This document shows positions 43,750 to 53,088 of a stretch of DNA of 64,000 nucleotides, piece after piece. Every line of letters begins with the position of its first letter. Positions within the stretch are counted from its first letter, which is position 1. Below the pieces are notes generated by a model. The model saw only the letters and a program-made list of their open reading frames with translations, had not been told where the DNA came from and did not search any database. This DNA is from Paucimonas sp. (GTDB lineage Bacteria > Pseudomonadota > Gammaproteobacteria > Pseudomonadales > Pseudomonadaceae). Location: contig JAIRVG010000078.1 in assembly GCA_031253995.1 (NCBI GenBank), forward strand, positions 1 to 64,000, given 5' to 3'. The position numbers and the translations under genes were made by a program.

Positions 43750-44649
43750 TCAGCAGGCGTTACGGGCGCGCGCCACGCGGGAGCCGCTGGCACGGCCGAG
43801 CACCGAGCTGATGCGCTGGCCGGCGGCGATCAGCTTGTCCAGGTCGATGCCGGTGTCGATGCCCAGGCCCTGGAGCATGTACAGCACGTCCTCGCTGGCG
43901 ACGTTGCCACTGGCGCCCTTGGCATAGGGGCAGCCGCCCAGGCCTGCGACCGAGCTGTCGAACACGTTGATGCCTTCCAGCAGGCTGGCGTAGACGTTGG
44001 CCAGGGCCTGGCCGTAGGTGTCGTGGAAATGCCCGGCCAGTTGCGGGCGCGGCACCTGGGCGCCGACCACGTTGAACAGGTGGCGGGTGGCGCCGGGGGT
44101 GCCGGTGCCGATGGTGTCGCCCAGGGACACCTCATAGCAGCCCATTTCATACAGCTCGCGGGCTACCGCAGCCACCTGCGCCGCGTCCACATTGCCCTCG
44201 TAGGGGCAGCCGAGCACACAGGACACGTAGCCGCGCACCCGCACCCCGTGCTGGCGCGCGGTATCCATGATCGGCACGAAGCGCTGCAGGCTCTCGGCGA
44301 TGGAGCAGTTGATGTTGCGCTGGGAGAAGGCCTCGGAGGCGGCGGCGAACACCGCGACTTCCTTGACCCCGGCGCCCAGGGCGTCCTCGAAACCGCGCAT
44401 GTTGGGAGCCAGGGCGGCGTAGGTCACCCCGGCCTTTTGCCGGATGCCGGCGAAGACGTCGGCGGAACCGGCCATCTGCGGCACCCACTTCGGCGAGACG
44501 AAACTGCCGACCTCGACGTAGGACAGTCCGGCGTCGGTGAGGTCATCGACCAGGCGCACCTTGTCGGCGACGCTGATGGGTTGGGCTTCGTTCTGCAGAC
44601 CGTCGCGGGGGCCGACTTCGACCAGACGAACTTTGGCGGGCAATGGCAT
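43750..44649 (-). CDS. mvaB: Hydroxymethylglutaryl-CoA lyase
   Basis: A 299-aa TIM-barrel lyase. VEVGPRDGLQNE at about 10-21 holds the metal and substrate ligands, GSFVSPKWVPQM and the catalytic Cys loop GLGGCPYAKGASGNVASED are present, and the HxH metal motif is in GHFHDTYGQ. It splits HMG-CoA to acetoacetate and acetyl-CoA in leucine catabolism. The ORF track extends 77 codons upstream; the ATG at 44649 gives the usual MPLPAKVRLVEVGP start. It follows a MerR-type liuR-like gene by 23 bases on the same strand, forming a small unit. The acetoacetate product links to scoAB at 54 kb. Confidence 0.93.
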   Translation of the reverse strand: MPLPAKVRLVEVGPRDGLQNEAQPISVADKVRLVDDLTDAGLSYVEVGSFVSPKWVPQMAGSADVFAGIRQKAGVTYAALAPNMRGFEDALGAGVKEVAVFAAASEAFSQRNINCSIAESLQRFVPIMDTARQHGVRVRGYVSCVLGCPYEGNVDAAQVAAVARELYEMGCYEVSLGDTIGTGTPGATRHLFNVVGAQVPRPQLAGHFHDTYGQALANVYASLLEGINVFDSSVAGLGGCPYAKGASGNVASEDVLYMLQGLGIDTGIDLDKLIAAGQRISSVLGRASGSRVARARNAC

Positions 44650-44672
44650 GGCGTGGGGTTTCCTGGTTGGGC

Positions 44673-45074
44673 TCAGTGGCCGTTGTTCTGTTTGTTCAGG
44701 GTGGCGGTGAGTGCCTGCATGCAGCGCTCTTCGGCGGTATCCAGCTCCAGCTGCATCTGCTGGATGTCGAGCAGCTGCTGTTCCAGCTGGGCGCGGCGCT
44801 CGGCGATCTTCGCCAGCATGCTGTTGAGCTGCTTGGTGTTGCCGCTGGACGGGTCGTAGAGCTCGATCAGCTCGCGGCATTCGGCGAGGGAGAAGCCGAT
44901 GCGCTTGCCCCGCAGGATCAGCTTCAGGCTGACCTTGTCGCGGGCCGAATAGATGCGTTCCAGACCGCGGCGCTCGGGGCTGAGCAGGCCTTGTTCCTCG
45001 TAGAAGCGGATGGCCCGGGTGGTGATGTCCAGCTCGCGGGAGAGGTCGGAGATGCTGTAGGTCTGGGTGCTCAT
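44673..45074 (-). CDS. liuR: MerR-family regulator, LiuR-like
   Basis: A 133-aa MerR-type regulator. The N-terminal winged HTH (YSISDLSRELDITTRAIRFYEEQGLLSPERRG, then IYSARDKVSLKLILRGKRIGFSL) is followed by a long coiled-coil (LNSMLAKIAERRAQLEQQLLDIQQMQ) for dimerisation. One cysteine (CMQAL) is present, not the metal-loop arrangement, so an organic ligand is expected. LiuR regulates leucine/isovalerate and odd-chain acyl-CoA genes. Start ATG 45074; the track begins seven codons earlier. Upstream lies a TTGACGT-TT-ACGTCAA palindrome of the kind bound by LiuR. It is cotranscribed with mvaB. Confidence 0.83.
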   Translation of the reverse strand: MSTQTYSISDLSRELDITTRAIRFYEEQGLLSPERRGLERIYSARDKVSLKLILRGKRIGFSLAECRELIELYDPSSGNTKQLNSMLAKIAERRAQLEQQLLDIQQMQLELDTAEERCMQALTATLNKQNNGH

Positions 45075-45117
45075 GGGTGGGGCTCTGGGAGGCAATGAGG
45101 GTTAACCTAAAGCCAGG

Positions 45118-45133
45118 TTGACGTTTACGTCAA
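45118..45133. promoter_or_regulatory. LiuR-type operator
   Basis: ttgacgtttacgtcaa is a 7+7 inverted repeat with a TT centre, about 45 bases upstream of the liuR-like start. LiuR sites are of the TTnACGTnnACGTnAA type, so autoregulation of liuR-mvaB is likely. Confidence 0.75.
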
Positions 45134-45276
45134 GGTGCGGTGTGGGTCATGGGCGCAGGAAGTTGCTGTGCTTTGCCCAGTCGGCGAGCAGGAGGGGGCG
45201 GGTTTCGGCGGTGGCGTGAGCCGCTGGACGGCGGGATCAGCGGCTTGGGTGCTAGATGATCAACGACACCGTCAGA

Positions 45277-45522
45277 TCAGCTTTTCGAGGGCTTTTCGAT
45301 CTCGGCTGATGGGGGGGGAAAGTCTCTATTTTTAAAATCCTCCCAAGATGTATACATGGCGTTGGGCTCATAGTCGCGAAGAATTACGCTTATTTCACCG
45401 CTACCTGCAGGAAATTTGGCTTGAACCAATTTCTCCGCTTCTGCCCTGCTGGCTGCGGTCAAGGTCCCATGTTTTCGTTGACCGGTTATGGCTGCGATGC
45501 CTTCGTAAGTGAATTGCGGCAT
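45277..45522 (-). CDS. Small orphan protein resembling the GspF/PilC N-terminal segment
   Basis: An 81-aa protein with an excellent ribosome binding site (aaggagaatcaaa before ATG 45522). MPQFTYEGIAAITGQRKHGTLTAASRAEAEKLVQAKF parallels the start of type II secretion/type IV pilus GspF/PilC proteins (fold F-Y-x-A-x-D-x-x-G-x-x-x-x-G-x-x-x-A-x-s). The rest, SGEISVILRDYEPNAMYTSWEDFKNRD, has no GspF membrane part. Base composition is visibly AT-richer than the neighbours. It stands alone between liuR and a HAD gene, suggesting acquisition. The function is unknown. Confidence 0.6.
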   Translation of the reverse strand: MPQFTYEGIAAITGQRKHGTLTAASRAEAEKLVQAKFPAGSGEISVILRDYEPNAMYTSWEDFKNRDFPPPSAEIEKPSKS

Positions 45523-45724
45523 TTTGATTCTCCTTGCAAGCGTGAGTGTGCTGGCGTGTCCGTTGGTTTGGTCACGTCTCCTTCATAGTGAGCGCCTTCC
45601 TCTGCTTGTCTACTGGCAGAAATATCAGGTCGGCTGATGCTGAGAGGCCAACGAATCAAACGCACGGCAGGCGTGCTCGCGATGCGCCGCCCGCGCGGCG
45701 CTCGATCTCAAGGGCGCAACAAAA

Positions 45725-46393
45725 CTACCGGCGAGCCCCTTCAGCCAATTCCGCAATCACCTCCCACAACCGCGGATCCTCGAAATCCGCCACCACCAGG
45801 CTCGCACCCGCCGCCATCAAGGCCTCCGCCGACTGGCTGGTGCTCAACCCCACGGTAAAGATCCCCGCACCACTGGCCGCCTTCACCCCTGGCACCGAAT
45901 CCTCGAAGGCCAGGGCATTGCCGGCCTGCGCGTCCAGGCGCTGCAAGCCGGTGAGATAGGGCAGGGGATCCGGCTTGGCCTTCTCCAGTTCCTCCGCCAC
46001 CAGCACATGCCCGAACCGTCCCTCCAGCCCCAGCGCCGCCAGCATGTGCACGGCATTGGCCCGCGGCGCATTGGTCACCACCGCCATGCCGATGCCGTTG
46101 CCTTCTGCGTGCTCCAGCAAACGCACCAGCCCGGGCGTCGGTTGCAAGGTCGGCGACAGCGCGCGGAAACGCGCTTCCTTGCGATCGGCAAAGGCCAGGT
46201 GCTCGTCCAGTGGCCGGTCGGGAAACAGGTAGCGGCACAGGTCGGCATTGGCCCGCCCGCTGATATGCGCGTCGAACTCCGCCTCGGTCAGGGTGCGGCC
46301 GTCTTCGTGCAGCAGTTGCTGCATGGCCAGCAGGTGCAGCTTGTCGGTATCGGCAAGGGTGCCGTCGAGGTCGAAGAGCAGGGCGTCGAGCAT
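45725..46393 (-). CDS. HAD-superfamily phosphatase (beta-phosphoglucomutase-like)
   Basis: A 222-aa hydrolase. Motif I DLDGTLADTD (Asp8 nucleophile, Asp10), motif II Thr/Ser in AVVTNAP, motif III Lys in KAKPDPLPYLTGLQRL and motif IV ED in AFEDSVPGVKAASGAG are all in place, with a cap domain at about 15-85. This subfamily includes phosphoglycolate-like and sugar-phosphate phosphatases. The track also shows shadow frames. The gene begins about 90 bases from lexA2, on the opposite strand. The substrate is unknown. Confidence 0.87.
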   Translation of the reverse strand: MLDALLFDLDGTLADTDKLHLLAMQQLLHEDGRTLTEAEFDAHISGRANADLCRYLFPDRPLDEHLAFADRKEARFRALSPTLQPTPGLVRLLEHAEGNGIGMAVVTNAPRANAVHMLAALGLEGRFGHVLVAEELEKAKPDPLPYLTGLQRLDAQAGNALAFEDSVPGVKAASGAGIFTVGLSTSQSAEALMAAGASLVVADFEDPRLWEVIAELAEGARR

Positions 46394-46467
46394 GGTTCGC
46401 TTCCTTGGATCGGTAGCTGGCTATCATACCCGTCGATCAGCGGGGCTGGTCAGCGGGATACGAAAAG

Positions 46468-46481
46468 AGTACAAATGTACC
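46468..46481 (+). promoter_or_regulatory. LexA2-type SOS box
   Basis: agtac-aaat-gtacc matches the AGTAC-N4-GTGCT pattern I recall for P. putida LexA2, with the second half differing. It overlaps the alternative upstream ATG at 46475, so the repressor site supports the ATG at 46484 as the true start of lexA2. This indicates autorepression of the whole cassette. Confidence 0.7.
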
Positions 46482-46483
46482 CC

Positions 46484-47092
46484 ATGACCAGACTCTCTCC
46501 CAAACGCAGCGCCATCCTCACCTTCATCCGCGATCGCATCACGGGGGAAGGACGCCCGCCGAGCCTCGCCGATATCGCCCAGGCCTTCGGCTTCGCCTCC
46601 CGCAGCGTGGCGCGCAAGCATATCCAGGCCCTGTGCGAGGCCGGCTTCATCGAGGTCACGCCGAACCAGGCGCGCAGCATCCGCCTGGCCGGGCCGTTGC
46701 GCCGTCCCGAGGTGCTGGAGATCCCGGTGCTCGGCCAGGTCGCCGCCGGCCGGCCGATCGGCCCGGACGTCGATATCCACGAGCAGCTCATGCTGGACGC
46801 CCACCTGTTCAGCCGTACCCCCAGCTACCTGCTCAAGGTCCGCGGCGACTCGATGATCGACGACGGCATCCTCGACGGCGACCTGGTGGGCATCCGCCAG
46901 CAGGCCGAGGCCCGCGACGGGCAGATCGTCGTCGCCCGCCTCGATGGCGAGGTGACCATCAAGCGCTTCGAGCGAGGCGACGGCCACTACCGCCTGCTGC
47001 CACGCAACCCGGCCTACGCACCGATCATCGTCGGCCCGGATCGCGACTTCGTCATCGAAGGCGTGTTCTGCGGCCTGGTGAGGCGTGACTGA
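46484..47092 (+). CDS. lexA2: Second LexA repressor, LexA2
   Basis: A 202-aa LexA-family repressor. The N-terminal HTH (RLSPKRSAILTFIRDRIT, PPSLADIAQAFGFASRSVARKHIQAL) is followed by an S24 autocleavage domain with the Ala-Gly site in GQVAAGRPI, catalytic Ser in GDSMIDDG and catalytic Lys in EVTIKRFERG. The ORF track begins far upstream. It precedes imuA with a one-base overlap (TGATG), forming the lexA2-imuA-imuB-dnaE2 mutagenesis cassette controlled by its own LexA. Start ATG 46484 (MTRLSPKR). Confidence 0.92.
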   Translation: MTRLSPKRSAILTFIRDRITGEGRPPSLADIAQAFGFASRSVARKHIQALCEAGFIEVTPNQARSIRLAGPLRRPEVLEIPVLGQVAAGRPIGPDVDIHEQLMLDAHLFSRTPSYLLKVRGDSMIDDGILDGDLVGIRQQAEARDGQIVVARLDGEVTIKRFERGDGHYRLLPRNPAYAPIIVGPDRDFVIEGVFCGLVRRD

Positions 47093-47709
47093 TGGGCGCG
47101 GTGGTCAGCCTCGACGGGCTGCTCGACACCCGCCGGGTCTGGAAGGGCCGGCCGCTGGTGGAAAGCCATGGCCTGCAACCCACCGGGCATGCTGCGCTGG
47201 ACGCCGTGTTGCCGGGCGGTGGCTGGCCGCCGGCGGCGCTCAGCGAACTGCTCCTGTCCGGCGAGGGCGGCGGTGAACTGCAACTGCTCTGGCCCAGCCT
47301 GGCGCGCTTGAGCCAGGCGGGGGAGCGGGTGGTGCTGGTAGCACCACCCTTCATTCCCTATCCGCCCGCCTGGCAGGCGGCCGGGGTCGACCTGCGCGGG
47401 CTGATGGTGGTCGAGGCCGATGCCGGCCAGAGCCTCTGGGCCGCCGAGCAATGCCTGCGCTCCGGCAGTTGCGCCGCCGTGCTGTGCTGGCCGCAACGGG
47501 CCGATGATCGTGCCCTGCGGCGCCTGCAGGTGGCCGCGGAAACCGGCCAGGCCCTGGCCTTCGCCTGTCGCGACCAGGGCGCCGCGCTCAACCCGTCGCC
47601 GGCCGCCCTGCGCATCGCCATCGACACCCGCCCGGCGCAGTGGCGGGTGCTCAAGTGCCGTGGTGGCCTGGCGCCGAACCGGCCGATCGCGGCCGGACTC
47701 GCGGGGTGA
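47092..47709 (+). CDS. imuA: Translesion synthesis-associated protein ImuA
   Basis: A 205-aa protein of the ImuA family (SulA/RecA-like). It begins MGAVVSLDGLLDTRRVWKGRPLV with LPGGGWPPAALSELLLSGEGGGELQLLWP, which resembles the RecA-type N-terminus but lacks a full Walker A. ImuA links ImuB and DnaE2 to the replication site. The start overlaps the lexA2 stop by one base; imuB follows after six bases. The length is normal for the short ImuA of Pseudomonas. Confidence 0.9.
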   Translation: MGAVVSLDGLLDTRRVWKGRPLVESHGLQPTGHAALDAVLPGGGWPPAALSELLLSGEGGGELQLLWPSLARLSQAGERVVLVAPPFIPYPPAWQAAGVDLRGLMVVEADAGQSLWAAEQCLRSGSCAAVLCWPQRADDRALRRLQVAAETGQALAFACRDQGAALNPSPAALRIAIDTRPAQWRVLKCRGGLAPNRPIAAGLAG

Positions 47710-47715
47710 AGTGCC

Positions 47716-49137
47716 ATGCTCTGGGCCTGCATCCTGTTGCCGCAACTGGCGCTCGACAGCGTCCTGCGCGGGCGTGACGACGCCGACCAGCCGCTGGTGC
47801 TGCTCAGCGGCCCGGCCAATCGCCGGGTGCTGCAGGCGGTCAACCCGGCCGCCCGTGCCCTCGGCCTGCGCGCCGGCCTGAGCCTGACCAGCGCCCAGGC
47901 CCTGGCCCAGGGTTTCGCCACGGTCGAGCACGATCCCGCCGCCACCGAGCGCCAGCAACAACTGCTCGCCGCCTGGGCCTATCGCTTCAGTTCCCAGGTC
48001 AGCCTGCATTACCCGCGGGCCTTGTTGCTGGAGGTGGAATCCAGCCTCGGCCTGTTCGGTCCCTGGCCGCGTTTCGAGGCGCGCCTGCGGGAAGAACTGC
48101 GCGCCCTGGGCTTTCGTCATCGCATCGTCCTGGCCAGTAATCCGGTGGCCGCGCGCATGCTGGCCAACGCCCATGACGGCCTGGCCGCCAGCGATCCCGA
48201 AACGACCCGAGCCGCCCTGGCCGCCATGCCCATCGACCGCCTCGGCCTGCCGGTGGACGCCGCCACGGCCTTCTCCCGCATGGGGCTGCGCCAGCTCGAT
48301 CAGATACTGAAGCTGCCACGGGACACCCTGGCCCGGCGTTTTGCCGCCGAGGTGCAGTTGCACCTGGACCGCCTGCTAGGCCTGCGCGCCATGGCCCTGG
48401 ACTGTTACCTGCCGCCGGACCGCTTCGAGTCGCGGCTGGAGCTGAATTTCGACGTGGAATCCAGCCAGGCCCTGCTGTTCCCGTTGCGGCGGATGATCGA
48501 GGACCTGGCCGCCTTTCTCGCCGGACGCGATGCCGGGGTGCAGCGCTTCAGCCTGTTGATGGAGCACGCCGAAGGCGCCGACACCCTGCTGCAGGTCGGC
48601 CTGCTGGCCGCCGAGCGCGAGGCCGGGCGCCTGCTGGAACTGGCTCGCGGGCGCCTCGAACAACTGACCCTTCGCGCTCCGGTGCGCAACCTGCGCCTGG
48701 TGGCCGAGGAACTGCCGGCCTTCGTGCCCCAGGCCGGCGAGCTGTTCTCGGCGCGGGCCCAGCAACAGCAGAACTGGGAACAACTGCGCGAGCGCCTGCG
48801 GGCGCGCCTTGGCGATGAGGCCGTGCGCAGCGTCGGTGTGGTCGCCGACCACCGTCCTGAATGCGCCTGGCGTGGCACCGGTCTGCCCGTGGCGAATGCC
48901 GGCACCTGCACGGCGCCGCGTCCCGGCTGGTTGCTGGAGGAACCCCGGACGCTGCCCTTGGCCGGGCTGCGCCTGCTGGCCGGACCGGAGCGCATCGAAT
49001 CCGGCTGGTGGGACGGCGGCGATGTGCGCCGCGACTACTACCTGGTCGAGACCGAGGCCGGCCAGCGCGGCTGGGCCTATCGCCAGTGCGGTGACGAGCG
49101 CGACAGCCCGCTGTGGCTGCAGGGCTGGTTCGCATGA
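47716..49137 (+). CDS. imuB: Catalytically inactive Y-family polymerase ImuB
   Basis: A 473-aa UmuC/DinB-like protein. The Y-family fold is recognisable ([33 protein letters not shown] in place of the catalytic acidic motif, [29 protein letters not shown]), but the SxDE active-site pair is not present, as in known ImuB. Its role is to recruit DnaE2 to the beta clamp; a clamp-binding-like motif may occur around [10 protein letters not shown] but is not certain. It lies between imuA and dnaE2, overlapping dnaE2 by 4 bases (ATGA). Confidence 0.92.
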   Translation: MLWACILLPQLALDSVLRGRDDADQPLVLLSGPANRRVLQAVNPAARALGLRAGLSLTSAQALAQGFATVEHDPAATERQQQLLAAWAYRFSSQVSLHYPRALLLEVESSLGLFGPWPRFEARLREELRALGFRHRIVLASNPVAARMLANAHDGLAASDPETTRAALAAMPIDRLGLPVDAATAFSRMGLRQLDQILKLPRDTLARRFAAEVQLHLDRLLGLRAMALDCYLPPDRFESRLELNFDVESSQALLFPLRRMIEDLAAFLAGRDAGVQRFSLLMEHAEGADTLLQVGLLAAEREAGRLLELARGRLEQLTLRAPVRNLRLVAEELPAFVPQAGELFSARAQQQQNWEQLRERLRARLGDEAVRSVGVVADHRPECAWRGTGLPVANAGTCTAPRPGWLLEEPRTLPLAGLRLLAGPERIESGWWDGGDVRRDYYLVETEAGQRGWAYRQCGDERDSPLWLQGWFA

Positions 49138-52100
49138 GCGGTTATGCCGAGCTGCACTGCCTGTCCAACTTCAGTTTCCAGCGCGGTGCCTCCAGTGCCC
49201 TGGAGCTGTTCGCCCGGGCGAAACAGCAGGGCTACCAGGCCCTGGCGATCACCGACGAATGCACCCTGGCCGGTATCGTCCGTGCCTGGCAGGCGTCGTT
49301 GAAGACCGAAGTCCCGCTGATCGTCGGCAGCGAAATACGCGTGGACTACGGGCCGAAGCTGGTGCTGCTGGTGGAAGACCTCACCGGCTACCAGCACCTG
49401 TGCGCCCTGATCACCCGTGCCCGGCGCCGGGCGGAAAAGGGCAGTTACCAGGTGGTGCGGGAAGACTTCGAACACCCCATGGATGGCCTGCTGGCGCTCT
49501 GGGTGCCGGACCAGCCGCACGATCCCGCGCCGGGTCGCTGGCTGCGCGATATCTTCGGCGAACGCCTGTGGCTGGCAGTGCACCTGCACCACGGCCATGA
49601 CGACCGCCAGCGCCTGCACGACCTGCTGGCCCTGGCCCGCGAACTGGAGATCACCCCGGTGGCCTGCGGCGACGTGCACATGCACAGCCGCGGCCGGCGC
49701 GCCCTGCAGGACTGCATGACCGCCATCCGCCATCACACCACCGTGGCCGAGGCCGGGCATCGCCTGTTCGCCAACGGCGAGCGCCACCTGCGTGCCGTGC
49801 CACAACTGGCGGCGCTGTACCCGCCGGCCCTGCTGGAGGAAAGCACGCGGATCGCCGCCCGTTGTCGCTTCAATCTCAAGGACGATCTCAAGTACCAGTA
49901 CCCCCATGAAGTCGTGCCGCCTGACCACAGCCCCGCGAGCTGGCTGCGGGACCTGTGCGAGCGACGGATTCCCCAGCGCTGGCCCGAGGGCATCAGCGAG
50001 AAGAACCGTATCGCCCTGGACCGCGAGCTGGCCCTGATCATCGAACTCAAGTACGAGTCCTATTTCCTCACCGTCCACGACATCGTCCGCTTCGCCCGCG
50101 AGCAGGGCATTCTCTGCCAGGGTCGCGGTTCGGCGGCCAATTCGGTGGTGTGCTTCGTGCTCGGCATCACCGAACTGGACCCGAGCAAGACCGACCTGCT
50201 GTTCGAGCGCTTCCTGTCCCGCGAGCGCAACGAGCCGCCGGATATCGACGTGGACTTCGAGCACGACCGCCGCGAGGAAGTCCTGCAATACGTGTTCAAC
50301 CGCTACGGTCGCCATCGCGCGGCGCTGACCGCGGTGGTCAGCACTTACCATGCCTCCGGCGCGGTGCGCGATATCGGTCGGGTGCTGGGTCTGCCGCCGG
50401 ACCAGCTGGGCGCCTTGTCCGACTGTTGCGGGCGCTGGAGCGATCGCGTGCCCTCGGCGGAGCGTCTCGTCGAGGCCGGCTTCGACCCGGACAGCCCGCT
50501 GCTGCACCGGGTCCTGACCCTGACCGGCGACCTGATGGGCTTCCCCCGGCACCTGTCGCAGCACCCCGGCGGCTTCGTCATCAGCGAGCAGCCGCTGGAC
50601 ACCCTGGTGCCGGTGGAGAACGCCGCCATGGAAGACCGCACGGTGATCCAGTGGGACAAGGACGACCTCGATGCCGTCGGCCTGCTCAAGGTGGATGTGC
50701 TGGCGCTGGGCATGCTCAGTTGCCTGCGCCGCTGTTTCGATCTCTACCGACTGCATCGCGGGCAGCAGTTGACCATCGCCGGGATCCCCGCCGATGACCA
50801 CCCCACCTACGACATGATCAGCCGCGCCGACACCATCGGTGTGTTCCAGATCGAGTCGCGGGCGCAGATGGCCATGTTGCCGCGGCTCAGGCCGAAGGAG
50901 TTCTACGACCTGGTGATCCAGGTGGCGATCGTGCGGCCGGGGCCGATTCAGGGAGACATGGTTCACCCTTATCTGCGGCGGCGGAGCAAGGAAGAGCCGG
51001 TGGTCTATCCGTCGGAAGCACTCAAGGCGGTCTTCGAGAGAACCCTGGGAGTGCCGCTGTTCCAGGAACAGGTCATGTCCCTGGCCATCGTTGCAGCCGA
51101 CTACACCCCCGGCGAAGCCGATGAACTGCGTCGCTCCATGGCCGCCTGGAAACGCCATGGCGGCCTGGAGCCACACCGCATCCGCCTGACCGAGGGCATG
51201 CTGCGCAATGGCTACGACCTGGAATTCGCCGAACGCATCTTCGAACAGATCAAGGGCTTCGGCAGCTACGGCTTCCCCGAGTCCCATGCCGCCAGCTTCG
51301 CCCTGCTGACCTACGCCAGTTGCTGGCTCAAGTGCCATGAACCGGCGATCTTCGCCTGTGCCCTGATCAACAGCTGGCCCATGGGCTTCTACAGCCCGGA
51401 CCAGGTCCTCCAGGATGCGCGCCGGCACCGCATCGAGATCCGCGCGGTGGATGTGCACCACAGTCATTGGGATTGCACCCTGGAGCCGGGTGAGGGTGGC
51501 GCGCTGGCTATCCGTATCGGCCTGCGGCAGATCCGCGGTTTTCGCCAGGAGGATGCCGAGCGCCTTGCACGGGTGCGCCAGGCACGGTCGTTTCGCGATG
51601 TCGGTGACCTGTGCCTGCGCGCCGGACTGGACGGCCGCGCCCGCGACCTGCTGGCCGATGCCGGCGCCCTGGCGGCGATGGCCGGGCACCGCTATCAGGC
51701 GCGCTGGGAAGTGGCGGCGGTACAGGCGCAACTGCCGCTGTTCGCCGCTGTCGAACCGACCCCGGAAGTACCAGTGCAACTGCCGGCGCCCAGCGTTGGC
51801 GAAGACCTGTTCGCCGACTACGACAGCGTCGGCACCACCCTCGGCCCCCATCCGCTATCGCTGTTGCGCCGCCGTCTCACCGGCCTGGGTTGCCGCAGTT
51901 CGCAGGCGCTGGACGGTGTCGAGCACGGCGACAGCATCAGCGTGGCCGGGCTGGTGGTTGGCCGACAGCGGCCGCAGACCGCCAGCGGCGTGACCTTCGT
52001 CACCCTGGAAGACGAGTTCGGCATGCTCAACGTGGTGGTCTGGCGCGACCTGGCCGAGCGCCAGCGGCGGGTGCTGGTGGGGTCGAAGCTGATGCAGGTG

Positions 52101-52211
52101 CGGGGCAAGCTGGAATACGCCGATGGCGTGCGTCACCTGATCGCTCGTCGCCTGGAGGATCTCAGCCCGCTACTGAGCGGGCTGGATGTGCGCAGCCGGG
52201 ATTTCCACTGA
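49134..52211 (+). CDS. dnaE2: Error-prone DNA polymerase III alpha subunit DnaE2
   Basis: A 1025-aa C-family polymerase. The PHP domain at the N-terminus ([32 protein letters not shown]) is followed by the palm with catalytic Asp pair in [15 protein letters not shown] and [23 protein letters not shown] and [19 protein letters not shown], then an OB domain ([20 protein letters not shown]). It is shorter than DnaE1 (about 1160 aa) and lacks the C-terminal region that contacts tau and the beta clamp, which is typical of DnaE2. The start is ATG 49134, overlapping imuB; the track begins seven codons upstream. Mutagenic translesion synthesis under SOS conditions is expected. Confidence 0.95.
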   Translation: MSGYAELHCLSNFSFQRGASSALELFARAKQQGYQALAITDECTLAGIVRAWQASLKTEVPLIVGSEIRVDYGPKLVLLVEDLTGYQHLCALITRARRRAEKGSYQVVREDFEHPMDGLLALWVPDQPHDPAPGRWLRDIFGERLWLAVHLHHGHDDRQRLHDLLALARELEITPVACGDVHMHSRGRRALQDCMTAIRHHTTVAEAGHRLFANGERHLRAVPQLAALYPPALLEESTRIAARCRFNLKDDLKYQYPHEVVPPDHSPASWLRDLCERRIPQRWPEGISEKNRIALDRELALIIELKYESYFLTVHDIVRFAREQGILCQGRGSAANSVVCFVLGITELDPSKTDLLFERFLSRERNEPPDIDVDFEHDRREEVLQYVFNRYGRHRAALTAVVSTYHASGAVRDIGRVLGLPPDQLGALSDCCGRWSDRVPSAERLVEAGFDPDSPLLHRVLTLTGDLMGFPRHLSQHPGGFVISEQPLDTLVPVENAAMEDRTVIQWDKDDLDAVGLLKVDVLALGMLSCLRRCFDLYRLHRGQQLTIAGIPADDHPTYDMISRADTIGVFQIESRAQMAMLPRLRPKEFYDLVIQVAIVRPGPIQGDMVHPYLRRRSKEEPVVYPSEALKAVFERTLGVPLFQEQVMSLAIVAADYTPGEADELRRSMAAWKRHGGLEPHRIRLTEGMLRNGYDLEFAERIFEQIKGFGSYGFPESHAASFALLTYASCWLKCHEPAIFACALINSWPMGFYSPDQVLQDARRHRIEIRAVDVHHSHWDCTLEPGEGGALAIRIGLRQIRGFRQEDAERLARVRQARSFRDVGDLCLRAGLDGRARDLLADAGALAAMAGHRYQARWEVAAVQAQLPLFAAVEPTPEVPVQLPAPSVGEDLFADYDSVGTTLGPHPLSLLRRRLTGLGCRSSQALDGVEHGDSISVAGLVVGRQRPQTASGVTFVTLEDEFGMLNVVVWRDLAERQRRVLVGSKLMQVRGKLEYADGVRHLIARRLEDLSPLLSGLDVRSRDFH

Positions 52212-52214
52212 GGG

Positions 52215-53036
52215 TCAGACCATCGCCAGGCGCTGCTTGCGGGTCGGGGCAGGGAAGGCCTGGTCCAGCTCGCGCAGGTCTTCGCTGGTGAGCTGCAACT
52301 GGCCCGCCGCGGCATTGAGCTGGACGTGGCGCGGTTCCACCGCCTTGGGAATGGCGATCACCCCGTCCTCGCGGGTGACCCAGGCCAGGCTGACCTGGGC
52401 CGGGGTGACGCCGTGGCGCTCGGCGATCCGCGCCAGCACCGGGTTGCGCAGCAGGCGCCCGGCCTGGGCCAGCGGGCAGTAGGCCATGACCGGGACGCCG
52501 TTGTCGCGGCACCAGGGCAGCAGGTCGAACTCGATGCCGCGCTGTTCCGGGTTGTACAGCACCTGGTTGGTCGCGCAGGCCGGGTTGTCCAGCTCGCGCA
52601 TATCGTCGGTGTCGAAGTTGGACACGCCCCAACGGCCGATCTTGCCGGCCTCGCGCAGGCGCTCGAAGGCGTCGACGGTTTCTTCCAGCGGGTACTGGCC
52701 GCGCCAGTGCAGCAGGTACAGGTCGATATGGTCGGTGGCCAGGCGGGCCAGGCTGCGTTCGCAGGCGGTGATGGCGCCTTTGCGGCTGGCGTTGTGCGGG
52801 TAGACCTTGCTCACCAGGAAGACCTGGTCGCGACGGCCCGCCAGGGCTTCGCCGACCACTTCCTCGGCGCCGCCTTCGGCGTACATTTCCGCGGTATCGA
52901 CCAGGGTCAGGCCGAGGTCGATGCCTTGCTGCAGGGCCGAGACTTCGCGGCGGCGCAGGCCAGGGTCCTCGCCCATGTACCAGGTGCCCTGGCCGATGAC
53001 CGGGACCTGATGGTTGCCGAGTGTTGTTGTTCTCAT
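52215..53036 (-). CDS. Aldo/keto reductase
   Basis: A 273-aa NADP-dependent oxidoreductase. The tetrad is present: Asp and Tyr in LVDTAEMYAEGGAEE, Lys in VSKVYPHNA, and His in YLLHWRGQYP. GKIGRWGVSNFDTDDM, AYCPLA and AIPKAVEPRHV contact the cofactor. The family is broad, covering small aldehydes and keto compounds; E. coli YeaE is similar in layout. Start is ATG 53036 with a strong aggaggagtttcac upstream; the track starts 24 codons earlier. It is convergent with dnaE2 (3 bases between stops) and follows the LysR gene on the same strand. Confidence 0.88.
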   Translation of the reverse strand: MRTTTLGNHQVPVIGQGTWYMGEDPGLRRREVSALQQGIDLGLTLVDTAEMYAEGGAEEVVGEALAGRRDQVFLVSKVYPHNASRKGAITACERSLARLATDHIDLYLLHWRGQYPLEETVDAFERLREAGKIGRWGVSNFDTDDMRELDNPACATNQVLYNPEQRGIEFDLLPWCRDNGVPVMAYCPLAQAGRLLRNPVLARIAERHGVTPAQVSLAWVTREDGVIAIPKAVEPRHVQLNAAAGQLQLTSEDLRELDQAFPAPTRKQRLAMV

Positions 53037-53088
53037 CTGTGAAACTCCTCCTGAATTTTCTTTGTGGCTGATGCCAGCGATGAGGCCA

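Noticed and set aside
43495-44859. 454-aa plus-strand ORF and shorter ORFs in 43415-43663
   Set aside because: They cover crcY and run antisense through mvaB; no domain, and composition fits shadow frames.
49077-51851. 924-aa minus-strand ORF
   Set aside because: Antisense shadow of dnaE2 in GC-rich sequence.
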